43,460 nt of DNA from Floricoccus tropicus. Lineage in GTDB: Bacteria > Bacillota > Bacilli > Lactobacillales > Streptococcaceae. The DNA lies in NCBI RefSeq assembly GCF_001832905.1, contig NZ_MKIR01000006.1, positions 1-43,460 of the forward strand, read 5' to 3'. Below, piece by piece: positions 25,507 through 35,279 of this stretch; positions within the stretch are counted from its first letter, which is position 1, and every line of letters begins with the position of its first letter. The notes beneath the pieces are model-generated. The model was not told the origin of the DNA. It was given only the letters and a program-made list of their open reading frames with translations, and searched no databases. A program made the position numbers and the translations under genes.

Positions 25507-26955
25507 ATGAAAAAAACAATATTATCAATCGTATTAGCAAGTACAATTACTTTAGGGGCAGCTCATGCTCAAGTATCTGCGGACGATATTGACTCGAAAA
25601 TTAATGATAAAAATTCAAAAATAGAAGACATAAAATCTCAAGAAGCGGCAGCATCTTCAGAAATTTCATCAATTGAAAATAAAATTGCTGCAATTAACGA
25701 AAAAAGAGATGCTCTTCAAAAAGAAAATGATGCTTTATTAGCTCAATCTCAAAAATTAAATAAAGAAATTGCTCAATTACAAAAAGATATTTCAGAACGT
25801 GAAGTTGCTTTGAAAGAACAAGCACGTAGTGCTCAAACTGATAGTAATGCAACTAATTATATTTCTGCAATTGTTAATTCTAAATCTTTGGGTGATGCTG
25901 TTACTCGCCTTACAGCAATGCGTCAAGTTATGAATGCAAATGATGATATGATGAAACAACAAAAAGCTGATAAAGCTGAAGTTGAAAAAAAATTAGCAGA
26001 AAATACTGCTAAAGCTAAAAAAGCTCAAGAAAATAAGATTGAATTAGATACTACTGCAAAAACTTTAGACACTCAAAATGCTGAGTTGAAAGTGGCACAA
26101 CTTAATTTGGCAACTGAACGTGCAACAGCAGAAGATGATAGAAATAAATTAGTTGCTGAAAAAGCTGAAGCAGAGAGAGCAGCAGCAGCAGCAGCGGCAG
26201 CAGAAAAAGCTCGTGCTGAACAAGTGGCTAAAGAAGCGGCAGCAGCTAAAGAAGCAGAGGCAGCAGCCCAAGCTCAAGCAGCTAAGGAAGCAGAAGCAAA
26301 CAAAGCGGCAGCAGCAGCTCAAGCGGCTCAAGATGCAGCAGCTAAACAACAGGCAGCTGAAGAAGCGGCAGCTAAAGAAGCAGCAGCTCAAGATGCAGCA
26401 GCTAAACAACAGGCGGCAACTGAAAAAGCTAATGCTGAAGCAGCAGCGGCTCAAGCAGCTGAAGAAGCAGCAGCGGCTCAAAAAGCAGCTGAACAAGAGG
26501 CGGCTAAACAACAAGAAGTGCCTAAACAACAAGAGGTTAAACAACCAGAAGTTACTAATACTAACAATGTTGCTACTCCTCCTGTAGTTTCAACACCGAC
26601 TCCAGCGCCTTCACCAGGACGTTATTCTTCTGCAAATACATATCCTTATGGACAATGTACTTGGGGTGTGAAAGAACATTTTGGTGTAAATGTTGGAAAT
26701 AACTGGGGAAATGCTATTAACTGGCCTGGTAGCGCAGCAGCACTTGGTCATGTTGTAGATGGTAATCCAGTAGCAGGTTCTACTATTGCTGTAACAAGTG
26801 ATCCAGCAGTAGATATGGGATATGGACATGTATCTGTTGTTACTGCAGTTAATGGGAATATGATTAGTATTAAAGAAACAAACTTTAATGGATCTCCTGA
26901 CTGGCACTACAGAGATATTCCACGTTCTTCAGTAATTGCTTTTATTCACGTATAA
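25507..26955 (+). CDS. pcsB: PcsB-like peptidoglycan hydrolase (coiled coil plus CHAP)
   Basis: A 482-residue secreted cell-division hydrolase. A signal peptide (about 1-25, cleavage after AQVSA) precedes a long coiled-coil region (about 27-235), an Ala/Gln/Lys/Glu-rich segment (about 218-345), a Pro/Thr linker and a C-terminal CHAP domain with catalytic C384 (YGQCTWG) and H441 (YGHVSVV). In streptococci FtsEX activates this protein at the septum. GGGAGG stands 14 bases before the ATG, a long spacing; an in-frame TAA between them excludes an earlier start. A WalR-like box upstream fits the known control. A terminator follows. Confidence 0.9.
   Translation: MKKTILSIVLASTITLGAAHAQVSADDIDSKINDKNSKIEDIKSQEAAASSEISSIENKIAAINEKRDALQKENDALLAQSQKLNKEIAQLQKDISEREVALKEQARSAQTDSNATNYISAIVNSKSLGDAVTRLTAMRQVMNANDDMMKQQKADKAEVEKKLAENTAKAKKAQENKIELDTTAKTLDTQNAELKVAQLNLATERATAEDDRNKLVAEKAEAERAAAAAAAAEKARAEQVAKEAAAAKEAEAAAQAQAAKEAEANKAAAAAQAAQDAAAKQQAAEEAAAKEAAAQDAAAKQQAATEKANAEAAAAQAAEEAAAAQKAAEQEAAKQQEVPKQQEVKQPEVTNTNNVATPPVVSTPTPAPSPGRYSSANTYPYGQCTWGVKEHFGVNVGNNWGNAINWPGSAAALGHVVDGNPVAGSTIAVTSDPAVDMGYGHVSVVTAVNGNMISIKETNFNGSPDWHYRDIPRSSVIAFIHV
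26326..26414 (+). repeat. 60-bp in-frame repeat in the Ala-rich part of pcsB
   Basis: A 29-base stretch at 26326-26354 recurs exactly at 26386-26414, offset 60 bp (20 codons, AQDAAAKQQAA unit). Surrounding Ala codons are mostly GCA/GCG with imperfect copies, so the array may change length by slippage. Confidence 0.75.
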
Positions 26956-26969
26956 AAATTATGTTATAG

Positions 26970-26994
26970 AATCACCTTAATGGTGATTTTTTTT
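26970..26994 (+). terminator. Terminator of pcsB
   Basis: 7-bp stem AATCACC / GGTGATT with a TTAAT loop, followed by a T-run. Confidence 0.9.
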
Positions 26995-27144
26995 GTATAA
27001 TTTTGCATATTATATATTTATATCCAAATTTTTTCTTTTTTATATGAAAACATATGAAAATTACTGAAAATGTAACGAATTTATACTAGTATTTTTCTAA
27101 TAAAAAGAGTATATTATAGCGGTATCAATTATACAGGAGAGTTT

Positions 27145-28989
27145 TTGGAAATAATGAAAAATATAAAGAAAATTTTAGTTGGGCAACCACTAAAATCTAC
27201 AGATGATGACAGCCATTTGCTTACAAAACTACAAGCTTTAGCAATGTTATCAAGTGATGCACTTTCATCAATCGCATATGGTACGGAGCAAATAGTATTA
27301 GTATTACTTACTTTGTCTACAGCTGCGATTTGGTATAGTATCCCAATTGCCATATTGGTTCTAATATTATTAGCTAGTTTAACTTTATCATATAGACAGA
27401 TTATTAAAGCATATCCTCAAGGAGGTGGGGCATATGTGGTATCGTCTGAGAATTTAGGCGATAATGCAGGCCTTGTTGCTGGTGGAAGCCTATTAGTAGA
27501 CTATATGCTTACTGTTGCTGTATCTGTATCGGCAGGAGCTGATGCAATTACAGCAACAATCCCTTTTCTACATTCATATAATTTAGAAATATCTATGGTA
27601 CTAGTTCTAGTTTTAATGGTCATGAATTTAAGAGGCCTTAGAGAATCAGCTGGATTCTTGCTAGTACCGGTTTATACTTTTATTACTGCAACTGTTATTC
27701 TTATAGGTGTTGGTCTATTTAGAATTGCGACTGGTAGTCTTCCTTTTAATGCCACAGCTAGCATAGGAACATTTGTACCAGGAGTTTCAATGGTATTGTT
27801 ACTTAAAGCATTCTCAAGTGGGTCAGCTTCACTTACAGGTGTTGAAGCGATTAGTAATGCCGTACCGTTCTTTAAAAAGCCAAAAGCTAAAAATGCAGCA
27901 GCAACACTAGCAATTATGGCTCTGATTTTGGGGGTGTTCTTCTCTGGAATTACTTTTCTTAATTATTGGCTAGGAATTATTCCTAAAGCTGGGTCTACAG
28001 TCTTATCTCAAGTAGCACACAGTGTATTTTCTTTTCCCGGTGGAGGAGCGCTATATTATATTTTTCAAATAGCTACAGCTATGATTTTAGCAGTTGCTGC
28101 GAATACTGGTTTCTCAGCATTCCCTATGCTTGCTTTCAATTTAGCAAAAAATAAATATATGCCTCATATGTATATGGAAAAAGGTGACAGACTTGGATAC
28201 TCAAATGGTATTATTAGTCTAGCACTAGGTGCAATTGTCTTACTATTTGTATTTGATGGAGATACTGAAAGGTTAATTCCATTATATTCAATTGGAGTAT
28301 TTGTTCCTTTTGCCCTATCACAAACTGGTATGGTGGTCAAATGGCGTAAGCAATACGGTAACGCATTCTTGAAACATTCAATATCGAATATCATTGGAGC
28401 TTTTATTTCATATGCCATCGTTTTGATACTGATAGCTTTAAGATTTAAGGATGTTTGGCCATTCTTCTTGATTCTACCAGCACTTATTTATATGTTTTAT
28501 CGAATAAAGAAACATTATGTACAAGTTGCTGAACAGTTAAGACTTACTGAGGATGTACATGCTACTGAATACACAGGTAATACAGTCATAGTTTTAGTAG
28601 GAAACGTTACACGTGTTGCAGTTGGAGCGATTTCTTATGCTGAGAGTATTGGAGATGAAGTAGTTGCAATGCACGTTTCAACAAAGGAAACTAAGCATAA
28701 AAATGCTAAAGTTGAAGCAGAGTTTAAAGAGTACTTCCCTAATATTCGTTTTTCAATTGTTGAATCAAGCTATCGTGATGTTGTAAGACCAGTTGTTAGA
28801 TTCGTTGACCTTGTAAGTAAAGCTGCACAGAAAAAAGGTAATACTGTCACAGTCATCGTTCCTCAATTCGTTCCCAATAAACGTTGGCAAAATATTTTGC
28901 ACAACCAAATGAGTATCCGTATTCGTTATTATCTCGGTTTCAAAGATAACGTCATCGTTTCTACATACAGCTATAACTTGAAAAAATAA
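27145..28989 (+). CDS. kimA: KimA-type potassium importer (APC superfamily)
   Basis: A 614-residue transporter with about 12 membrane helices and a cytoplasmic tail of about 150 residues. The N-terminal LQALAMLSSDALSSIAYGTE, the YPQGGGAYVVS segment, AANTGFSAFPMLAFNLA, and the tail ending PQFVPNKRWQNILHNQ match Bacillus subtilis KimA (YdaO), a high-affinity K+/H+ symporter whose tail binds c-di-AMP. The first codon is taken as TTG 27145 because AGGAGAG stands 4 bases away; ATG 27154 is the alternative. A terminator follows. The c-di-AMP riboswitch found before kimA in Bacillus is not present here. Amino-acid permease is the common generic label. Confidence 0.85.
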   Translation: MEIMKNIKKILVGQPLKSTDDDSHLLTKLQALAMLSSDALSSIAYGTEQIVLVLLTLSTAAIWYSIPIAILVLILLASLTLSYRQIIKAYPQGGGAYVVSSENLGDNAGLVAGGSLLVDYMLTVAVSVSAGADAITATIPFLHSYNLEISMVLVLVLMVMNLRGLRESAGFLLVPVYTFITATVILIGVGLFRIATGSLPFNATASIGTFVPGVSMVLLLKAFSSGSASLTGVEAISNAVPFFKKPKAKNAAATLAIMALILGVFFSGITFLNYWLGIIPKAGSTVLSQVAHSVFSFPGGGALYYIFQIATAMILAVAANTGFSAFPMLAFNLAKNKYMPHMYMEKGDRLGYSNGIISLALGAIVLLFVFDGDTERLIPLYSIGVFVPFALSQTGMVVKWRKQYGNAFLKHSISNIIGAFISYAIVLILIALRFKDVWPFFLILPALIYMFYRIKKHYVQVAEQLRLTEDVHATEYTGNTVIVLVGNVTRVAVGAISYAESIGDEVVAMHVSTKETKHKNAKVEAEFKEYFPNIRFSIVESSYRDVVRPVVRFVDLVSKAAQKKGNTVTVIVPQFVPNKRWQNILHNQMSIRIRYYLGFKDNVIVSTYSYNLKK

Positions 28990-29005
28990 CTAATTAATGA
29001 AATTT

Positions 29006-29033
29006 AATCGAAGTCTAGAACTTCGATTTTTTT
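29006..29033 (+). terminator. Terminator of kimA
   Basis: 9-bp perfect stem AATCGAAGT / ACTTCGATT with a 5-nt loop and a T-run. Confidence 0.92.
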
Positions 29034-29133
29034 GTATAGAAAAATATTAACAAACTTGCGTCATGCAATTATTAATTAAGGTGCAAATGTGGTAAAATAT
29101 AAGGGAATGAAATAAATAGTGAGGTAAAATATT

Positions 29134-30342
29134 ATGAAATTTAATCGTATTCATTTAGTTGTTATGGACTCTGTTGGAATTGGTGCTGCACCAGATTCAG
29201 ATCAATTCTTTAATGTTGATAAAAACGACACTGAAAGTGATACATTAGGTCATATTGCAGATAACTATGATCTTAAAGTTCCAAATATGGAAAAAATTGG
29301 ACTGGGAAATATTGAACGTCCTACACCACTTAAAGGTGTAGAAAAAGTTGAAAATCCAATTGGTTATGCTACTAAATTAGAAGAAATCTCTCGTGGTAAA
29401 GATACAATGACGGGCCACTGGGAAATTATGGGCTTAAATATTCAAACACCGTTTAGAGTATTCCCAGAAGGATATCCTGAAGATCTACTTGAAAAAATTG
29501 AAGAATTTTCTGGAAGAAAAGTAATTCGCGAAGCAAATCTACCTTATTCAGGAACTCAAGTAATTGAAGATTTTGGTCCTCGTCAAATGGAAACTGGGGA
29601 ATTAATCATTTATACAAGTGCTGACCCAGTTCTTCAGATTGCAGCTCATGAGGATGTCATTCCTTTGGATGAACTTTATAAGATTTGTGAGTACGTACGC
29701 TCAATTACTCTTGACGATCCATACATGATTGGCCGTATTATCGCTCGTCCTTATGTGGGAACTCCAGGTAATTTCACACGTACTGCTGGTCGTCACGACT
29801 ATGCTCTTAGTCCTTTTGGAGAAACTGTGCTTGATATTCTTGATAAGAATGAAGTTGGTACTTATTCAGTTGGTAAGATTAACGATATCTTCAACGGAGC
29901 TGGTATCAACCATGATATGGGACATACTGCTCATAATATGGCTGGTGTGGATAGACTTTTGGAAACAATTAAGGATCCAGAATTTAAGGAAGGCTTCTCA
30001 TTTACTAACCTTGTGGACTTTGATGCTCTCTTTGGTCACCGTCGCGATATTGAAGGTTACGGAAATGCCATTAATGAATTCGACGCTCGTTTACCTGAAA
30101 TAATGGATGCTATGGAAGAAGATGATTTATTGCTTATCACTGCCGACCATGGTAATGATCCATCATATGTAGGTACCGACCATACTCGTGAGTATGTGCC
30201 TTTACTTGCTTATAGTAAATCATTTAAACATGGTGGAGTTCTTCCAGTAGGACACTATGCTGATATTTCTGCTACAGTTGCTGATAACTTTGGTGTTCCG
30301 CAAACTGAAAATGGTAAGAGCTTCCTTAAGGAATTAGTTTAA
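29134..30342 (+). CDS. deoB: Phosphopentomutase
   Basis: A 402-residue enzyme of the alkaline-phosphatase superfamily that interconverts ribose-1-phosphate (or the deoxy form) and the 5-phosphate. The metal-site blocks are [13 protein letters not shown] near the start, the phospho-acceptor threonine in [12 protein letters not shown], and [17 protein letters not shown] near the end. It begins a nucleoside salvage operon deoB-punA-deoD. GAGG precedes the ATG; an extended -10 TGG-TAAAAT lies at 29090-29098. Confidence 0.95.
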   Translation: MKFNRIHLVVMDSVGIGAAPDSDQFFNVDKNDTESDTLGHIADNYDLKVPNMEKIGLGNIERPTPLKGVEKVENPIGYATKLEEISRGKDTMTGHWEIMGLNIQTPFRVFPEGYPEDLLEKIEEFSGRKVIREANLPYSGTQVIEDFGPRQMETGELIIYTSADPVLQIAAHEDVIPLDELYKICEYVRSITLDDPYMIGRIIARPYVGTPGNFTRTAGRHDYALSPFGETVLDILDKNEVGTYSVGKINDIFNGAGINHDMGHTAHNMAGVDRLLETIKDPEFKEGFSFTNLVDFDALFGHRRDIEGYGNAINEFDARLPEIMDAMEEDDLLLITADHGNDPSYVGTDHTREYVPLLAYSKSFKHGGVLPVGHYADISATVADNFGVPQTENGKSFLKELV

Positions 30343-30357
30343 GAAAGGTAAGAGAAA

Positions 30358-31173
30358 GTGACAAATATCGTATCAAATCAAATTAAAGAAACAGTTGAAT
30401 ATTTAAAATCAGTTGGTTTTGGTCAGGCAGACTTTGGGCTAATTCTTGGTTCAGGTCTTGGTGACTTAGCCAATGAAATTGAAAATCCAGTTGTAGCTGA
30501 CTATGCTGATATTCCTAACTTCCCATCATCAAAAGTTGCTGGTCATGCTGGTAAATTAGTTTATGGCGACTTAGCTGGTAAGAAAGTAATAGCAATGCAA
30601 GGACGCTTTCACTATTATGAAGGTCATTCTATGCAAACTGTAACTTTGCCAGTTCGTGTAATGAAATCTTTTGGAGCAGATAGCTTAATCGTAACTAATG
30701 CAGCAGGTGGAATTAATTTTGGTCCTGGTACTCTTATGTTAATCAATGACCATATTAACTACACTTTTGATAATCCATTAATTGGGGAAAACTTAGATGA
30801 ATTTGGTCCACGATTCCCTGATATGTCTGAAGCTTACAACAAGAACTATCGTGAGATTGCTCAAAAAGTAGCTGCTGATAACGGAATCAAAACTGAAGAA
30901 GGTGTTTATATGGGATTCTCTGGTCCTACATACGAAACACCAGCTGAAATTCGTTTTGCTAAAACAATCGGTGCTGATGCTGTAGGCATGTCTACAGTCC
31001 CAGAAGTAATTGTTGCCAACCATTCTGGTATGAAGGTTCTTGGTATCTCTGCTATTACTAATCACGCAGCAGGGCAACAAGCTGAACTTAATCATGCTGA
31101 AGTAGTAGAAGTAACAACACGCATCAAAGCTGACTTCCAAGAACTTGTTAAGTCAATTCTTGCTGCATTATAA
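30358..31173 (+). CDS. punA: Purine-nucleoside phosphorylase I (trimeric type)
   Basis: A 271-residue phosphorylase splitting inosine and guanosine into base and ribose-1-phosphate. Blocks typical of the trimeric class are LILGSGLGDLANEI, the phosphate-binding GRFHYYEGHSM, TNAAGGIN and the base-site GISAITNHAAG. It starts with GTG, 15 bp after deoB, with AAAGG upstream. Its product ribose-1-phosphate feeds DeoB. Confidence 0.94.
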   Translation: MTNIVSNQIKETVEYLKSVGFGQADFGLILGSGLGDLANEIENPVVADYADIPNFPSSKVAGHAGKLVYGDLAGKKVIAMQGRFHYYEGHSMQTVTLPVRVMKSFGADSLIVTNAAGGINFGPGTLMLINDHINYTFDNPLIGENLDEFGPRFPDMSEAYNKNYREIAQKVAADNGIKTEEGVYMGFSGPTYETPAEIRFAKTIGADAVGMSTVPEVIVANHSGMKVLGISAITNHAAGQQAELNHAEVVEVTTRIKADFQELVKSILAAL

Positions 31174-31200
31174 AAAAATAATTTATTAAAGAGGAAAAAA

Positions 31201-31911
31201 ATGTCAACACATATTGAAGCAAAAAAAGGTGAAATCGCTGATAAAATTCTTTTACCAGGAGATCCCCTTCGTGCAAAATTTATTGCTGAGAATTATTTAG
31301 AAGATGCTAAATTATTTAATAATGTCCGTGGAATGCTTGGCTACACAGGTACATATAAAGGACACAGAGTAAGTGTAATGGGTACTGGAATGGGTATTCC
31401 AAGTATTTCAATTTATGCTCATGAACTTATTACTGAATATGATGTTAAGAAGTTAATCCGTGTTGGTACAGCTGGAGCTCTTGCTAAAGATGTTCATGTT
31501 CGTGAAATGGTTTTAGCACAAGCAGCTGCTACAATGTCTAGTTTCGTAAGAAATGATTGGCCAGAATATGATTTCCCACAAATTGCTGATTTCGATCTTT
31601 TAGATAAGGCTTACCATATTGCAAATGACTTAGATATCACTACTCATGTTGGATCAGTTCTATCAACTGATATCTTTTACAGTGATTTTTATGAAAAGAA
31701 TGTCAAACTTGGCACTATGGGTGTTAAGGCAGTTGAGATGGAAGCAGCTGCACTGTATTACCTTGGTGCAAAATTTGGTGTACAAACACTAGGAATTATG
31801 ACAATTTCTGATAGTCTTGTTAATGATGAACCTGATACTACTGCAGAAGAAAGACAGACTACATTTACTAATATGATGACTGTTGGCCTTGAAACTCTTA
31901 TTGCAGAATAG
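31201..31911 (+). CDS. deoD: Purine-nucleoside phosphorylase, DeoD type (hexameric)
   Basis: A 236-residue hexameric-class phosphorylase that also accepts adenosine. Blocks are [26 protein letters not shown] at the N-terminus, the phosphate-site GTGMGIPS and the nucleoside-binding VEMEAAALY with a following SDS. AGAGG precedes the ATG, 27 bp after punA. With punA it gives two complementary phosphorylase classes in one operon; a terminator follows. Confidence 0.95.
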   Translation: MSTHIEAKKGEIADKILLPGDPLRAKFIAENYLEDAKLFNNVRGMLGYTGTYKGHRVSVMGTGMGIPSISIYAHELITEYDVKKLIRVGTAGALAKDVHVREMVLAQAAATMSSFVRNDWPEYDFPQIADFDLLDKAYHIANDLDITTHVGSVLSTDIFYSDFYEKNVKLGTMGVKAVEMEAAALYYLGAKFGVQTLGIMTISDSLVNDEPDTTAEERQTTFTNMMTVGLETLIAE

Positions 31912-31923
31912 ATAGTAAGTTTG

Positions 31924-31956
31924 GTAGGAAGCTATTTATTTAACTTCCTACTTTTT
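31924..31956 (+). terminator. Terminator of deoB-punA-deoD
   Basis: 8-bp stem GTAGGAAG / CTTCCTAC with a 12-nt loop and a T-run. Confidence 0.8.
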
Positions 31957-31983
31957 AATTTTTGACATAAAAGAAAGATTAAA

Positions 31984-32493
31984 ATGAAAGAATTTATTTT
32001 ATATAAGAAAAAAATAAGTACAATTTTTGATATAATTTTAGCTATTGTGATACCTATTATTCCGATAGTAGCCTCGCTTAACACTAAAGGAACAGGGAGA
32101 ATAGTTTGGTGTGTATTCGCATTGTTCTCTATAGTAATCTTTGTTCCCAATATTGTACGTAAATTAATATCTCTATTCAACGGCGGAGAGGTCATTGCTC
32201 GTGTAACAAAAACAACTGTTTATGAATCTTCTAGTTTGATTTCATTTATTAAAAAACCAATTCCCTGGTCCTCTGTTCAAGGACTTGAGATGTATGGTGA
32301 TGGAATTCAACTTATTTTACCTCCTGACAGGGACGGAAGAGTTAAAATTCGAGTTGTAGATTTACCTCACTTTAGAAAGCAAACTTTGGTTGGACAGTAT
32401 GATGAAAAAGGAATTTTTCATTCAATGGCCAATGAAGAAGTATTTAAAATTTTTAAGGAATTTTACAGTAGATATAAGAAAAATCAGCTATAA
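31984..32493 (+). CDS. Hypothetical membrane protein with PH-like C-terminal domain
   Basis: A 169-residue protein. Two membrane helices (about 14-33 and 40-62) at the N-terminus are followed by a soluble domain of about 105 residues whose alternating strands and PIPWSSVQGLEMYGDGIQLIL segment resemble bacterial PH-like (STM3941/YcxB-type) domains. The function is unknown and the family call is tentative. The ribosome site is poor (AAAGAT). It follows the deoD terminator by 27 bp and precedes corA; base use matches its neighbours. Confidence 0.65.
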   Translation: MKEFILYKKKISTIFDIILAIVIPIIPIVASLNTKGTGRIVWCVFALFSIVIFVPNIVRKLISLFNGGEVIARVTKTTVYESSSLISFIKKPIPWSSVQGLEMYGDGIQLILPPDRDGRVKIRVVDLPHFRKQTLVGQYDEKGIFHSMANEEVFKIFKEFYSRYKKNQL

Positions 32494-32505
32494 GGCTGTT
32501 TTTTT
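32485..32505 (+). terminator. Weak terminator overlapping the preceding gene's end
   Basis: Only a 4-bp CAGC / GCTG stem, but followed by seven T. Confidence 0.4.
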
Positions 32506-32574
32506 GTTGTTCAATAAACAAAATAAGAAAAAAATATGTATAATGATTAAGAGAAGTTTAAAGGAGATAGTTAA

Positions 32575-33489
32575 ATGATAAAAAAAACATTGTTTAATGA
32601 TGGAAAGGCAAGCTGGATTAATATTCAAACTGATGATTTGGATGCTGCAGCAATGTCAAAACTATACAAAGAATATGATATAGATGATGAAATACTCATG
32701 TATTCACTAGATAAAAACGAAAGAGCGCATATTGAATATAATGACAAGAGTAATACCCTTGTATTGATTTATAATGTTGCTAATATAAATAAAACTGATA
32801 ATCACTATGAGACTGTACCAATGGCTTTTCTTGCTAAAAACAATAGCTTGGTCACTTTAACAAATAAGAAAAATAATTACATTGCTGAAAGAATGAATGA
32901 CTATATATTAGATCATGAAGATGTAAGTGCATTTAAGTTTTTATTCGCAGCATTATTTATGGTTTCAGATGCCTTTTTCCCATTAATTGAAGAGATGGAT
33001 ACTGAACGAAAATTATTGAATGATAGAATAAGAGAAAAAACAACTAAACAAAATCTATTTGCACTTTCTGACCTTGAAACTGGTATCGTTTATATGCTTT
33101 CAGCTTCAAAACAAAATGCAGTATTACTTGAACAATTAAAAGCACACTCAATTTTTAGAGCACTGGATGATATTGAAAGGGAGCAACTTGAGGACGCTTC
33201 AATTGAAGCTAAGCAATTAGTTGAAATGACCAACATTACATCAGAAATTTTAAGCCAGCTTTCTGCTACCTATAATAATGTACTTAATAATAATCTAAAT
33301 GATACTATGAAGATACTAACTGTGCTTTCGATTCTATTAACCATACCTACTATAATTACAGGTTTTTTTGGTATGAATATGCCCCTTCCGCTAGAGAATA
33401 ATCCTATGGGTTGGATAATAACAATTGCAATTAGTGTAGCAATTTGGTTCGCATTATCGTGGATATTAAACAAGGTTATGGAAAAATAG
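32575..33489 (+). CDS. corA: CorA family magnesium transporter
   Basis: A 304-residue divalent-cation channel. A mixed alpha/beta cytoplasmic domain and a long helix lead to two C-terminal membrane helices. The selectivity motif GMN is at 266-268 (FGMNMP), directly after the first helix, and the basic end KVMEK fits the family. AAGGAG precedes the ATG. Transport of Mg2+ is assumed from the family; Co2+ or Ni2+ are possible. Candidate PurBoxes for the next gene overlap its stop codon. Confidence 0.92.
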   Translation: MIKKTLFNDGKASWINIQTDDLDAAAMSKLYKEYDIDDEILMYSLDKNERAHIEYNDKSNTLVLIYNVANINKTDNHYETVPMAFLAKNNSLVTLTNKKNNYIAERMNDYILDHEDVSAFKFLFAALFMVSDAFFPLIEEMDTERKLLNDRIREKTTKQNLFALSDLETGIVYMLSASKQNAVLLEQLKAHSIFRALDDIEREQLEDASIEAKQLVEMTNITSEILSQLSATYNNVLNNNLNDTMKILTVLSILLTIPTIITGFFGMNMPLPLENNPMGWIITIAISVAIWFALSWILNKVMEK

Positions 33490-33508
33490 TTCGTAATTAA
33501 CGAACGTT
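33486..33508 (+). promoter_or_regulatory. PurBox pair upstream of fhs
   Basis: Against the lactococcal PurBox AWWWCCGAACWWT, the minus-strand reading of 33486-33498 (AATTACGAACTAT) matches 12 of 13 and the plus-strand ATTAACGAACGTT (33496-33508) matches 11 of 13. Together they form the dyad GTTCGT-AATTA-ACGAAC. The plus-strand box is centred about 76 bp before the predicted transcription start. A weaker third copy is at 33529-33541. Confidence 0.7.
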
Positions 33509-33562
33509 TGTGAATTATTTAAGTCTTTTTAGTTCGAAAAAGAGGTTAAAAACTTATTTTTT

Positions 33563-33571
33563 TGCTAAAAT
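33563..33571 (+). promoter_or_regulatory. Extended -10 promoter of fhs
   Basis: TGC-TAAAAT with no clear -35, as expected for an activator-dependent promoter. Predicted start is near 33578, 19 bases before the ATG. Confidence 0.65.
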
Positions 33572-33596
33572 AAGAAAAAAGCTTAAGGAGATTTTA

Positions 33597-35267
33597 ATGG
33601 TAAAAACAGATATAGAGATTGCTCAAGAGCAAACACTCACGCCGATTGTTGATATTGCTGAAAAAGCAGGATTCTTGGATGATGAAATTGAGCAATATGG
33701 GAAATATAAGGCTAAAATTTCTTTAGATGCATTTGATAGACTTGCAGATAAGGAAGATGGGAAGTTAGTCCTTGTTACAGCTATTAATCCAACTCCAGCA
33801 GGTGAAGGTAAATCTACCGTTACCATTGGTCTAGGTGATGCCCTAAATAAAGAGGGATACAATACTATGATTGCCTTGCGTGAACCGTCACTTGGTCCTG
33901 TTATGGGAGTAAAGGGTGGAGCAGCAGGTGGAGGATACGCCCAAGTATTACCGATGGAGGATATAAATCTTCACTTTACTGGTGATATTCATGCTATTAC
34001 GACAGCAAATAATGCTATTGCTGCCCTTCTTGATAATCATATTCATCAAGGTAATGCCCTTAATATTGATCCACGTCGCATTATCTGGAAGCGCGTGGTT
34101 GACCTCAATGATCGCCAACTCCGTCATATTACAGACGGTCTAGGCGGACCAATCAATGGTGTACCTCGTGAAGATGGTTTTGATATCACAGTTGCCAGCG
34201 AAATAATGGCAGTTTTCTGTCTTGCAGTTTCTATTGATGATCTTAAAGAACGTTTATCTCGAATCGTTGTTGCCTATACTTATGATAGAAAGCCGGTAAC
34301 TGTTGGTGACTTACAAATTGAAGGAGCTATCACGGTTCTCTTAAAAGATGCCATCAAGCCAAACTTAGTTCAAACGATTGAAAAAAATCCCGCCTTAATT
34401 CACGGAGGACCTTTTGCAAATATCGCTCATGGATGTAACTCAGTTTTAGCCACTAAACTTGCCTTAAAATCTGCTGACTACGTAGTAACAGAAGCAGGAT
34501 TTGGAGCAGACCTTGGAGGAGAAAAATTCCTTGATATTACAAGCCGCGAATTACCTAAGCATCCTGATGTAGTGGTAATTGTGGCAACTATCCGTGCCCT
34601 TAAGATGCATGGAGGAGTTCTAAAATCAGAGCTGACAAGTGAAAATGTTGAAGCACTTGTTAAAGGTTTTGAAAATCTTAAAAAGCATATCGATAATATG
34701 TCTTCTTATGGACTACCAGTTGTAGTTGCAATCAATGAATTCATAACTGATACGCAAGCTGAGATTGATGCCTTAACTGATTTACTAAATGAAATCAATA
34801 TCCCAGTGGCACTTACAAGTGTCTGGGCTGATGGCGGGGCAGGTGGAATCGAACTTGCAAATAAAGTAGTAGAAGCTACTTCAAAAGAATCTGATTTTAC
34901 ATATTTATATGATCTAGATTTACCAATTAAGGAAAAAATTGAAGTTATCGCCAAAAATATTTATGGTGCTGATTCAGTTAACTTTGATAAAAAAGCACTT
35001 AATCAAATTAAAGAATTTGAAAAGAATGGTTGGGATAAACTTCCAGTATGTATGGCCAAAACTCAAAACTCATTGAGTGATGACCCAACATTAATTGGTG
35101 CACCAACTGGATTTGATATTACAATCCGTGAACTGATTCCAAAATTAGGAGCAGGATTTATTGTAGCTTTGACAGGAGCAATCATGACAATGCCAGGACT
35201 TCCCAAAGTTCCAGCCGCAATGAACATGGATGTAGACTCAAAAGGAAATATCTCAGGTTTGTTCTAA
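33597..35267 (+). CDS. fhs: Formate--tetrahydrofolate ligase
   Basis: A 556-residue enzyme making 10-formyl-tetrahydrofolate from formate, ATP and tetrahydrofolate for purine and fMet-tRNA synthesis. The P-loop TPAGEGKST is at 66-74; [20 protein letters not shown] and the TITG-like end [14 protein letters not shown] are family blocks. AAGGAG lies 6 bases before the chosen ATG; the frame extends upstream across the promoter and is not used. PurBoxes upstream link it to the PurR regulon. Confidence 0.96.
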   Translation: MVKTDIEIAQEQTLTPIVDIAEKAGFLDDEIEQYGKYKAKISLDAFDRLADKEDGKLVLVTAINPTPAGEGKSTVTIGLGDALNKEGYNTMIALREPSLGPVMGVKGGAAGGGYAQVLPMEDINLHFTGDIHAITTANNAIAALLDNHIHQGNALNIDPRRIIWKRVVDLNDRQLRHITDGLGGPINGVPREDGFDITVASEIMAVFCLAVSIDDLKERLSRIVVAYTYDRKPVTVGDLQIEGAITVLLKDAIKPNLVQTIEKNPALIHGGPFANIAHGCNSVLATKLALKSADYVVTEAGFGADLGGEKFLDITSRELPKHPDVVVIVATIRALKMHGGVLKSELTSENVEALVKGFENLKKHIDNMSSYGLPVVVAINEFITDTQAEIDALTDLLNEINIPVALTSVWADGGAGGIELANKVVEATSKESDFTYLYDLDLPIKEKIEVIAKNIYGADSVNFDKKALNQIKEFEKNGWDKLPVCMAKTQNSLSDDPTLIGAPTGFDITIRELIPKLGAGFIVALTGAIMTMPGLPKVPAAMNMDVDSKGNISGLF

Positions 35268-35279
35268 TAGACTTACATC

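Noticed and set aside
26149-26587. Long open frames in other frames across the Ala/Gln-rich part of pcsB
   Set aside because: They consist of low-complexity KQQL- or Cys/Phe-rich repeats produced by GCA/GCT/CAA codon runs read out of frame; no ribosome site or family similarity.
27000-27144. ydaO/kimA c-di-AMP riboswitch
   Set aside because: The leader is too short and AT-rich, with no conserved riboswitch blocks or expression-platform terminator.
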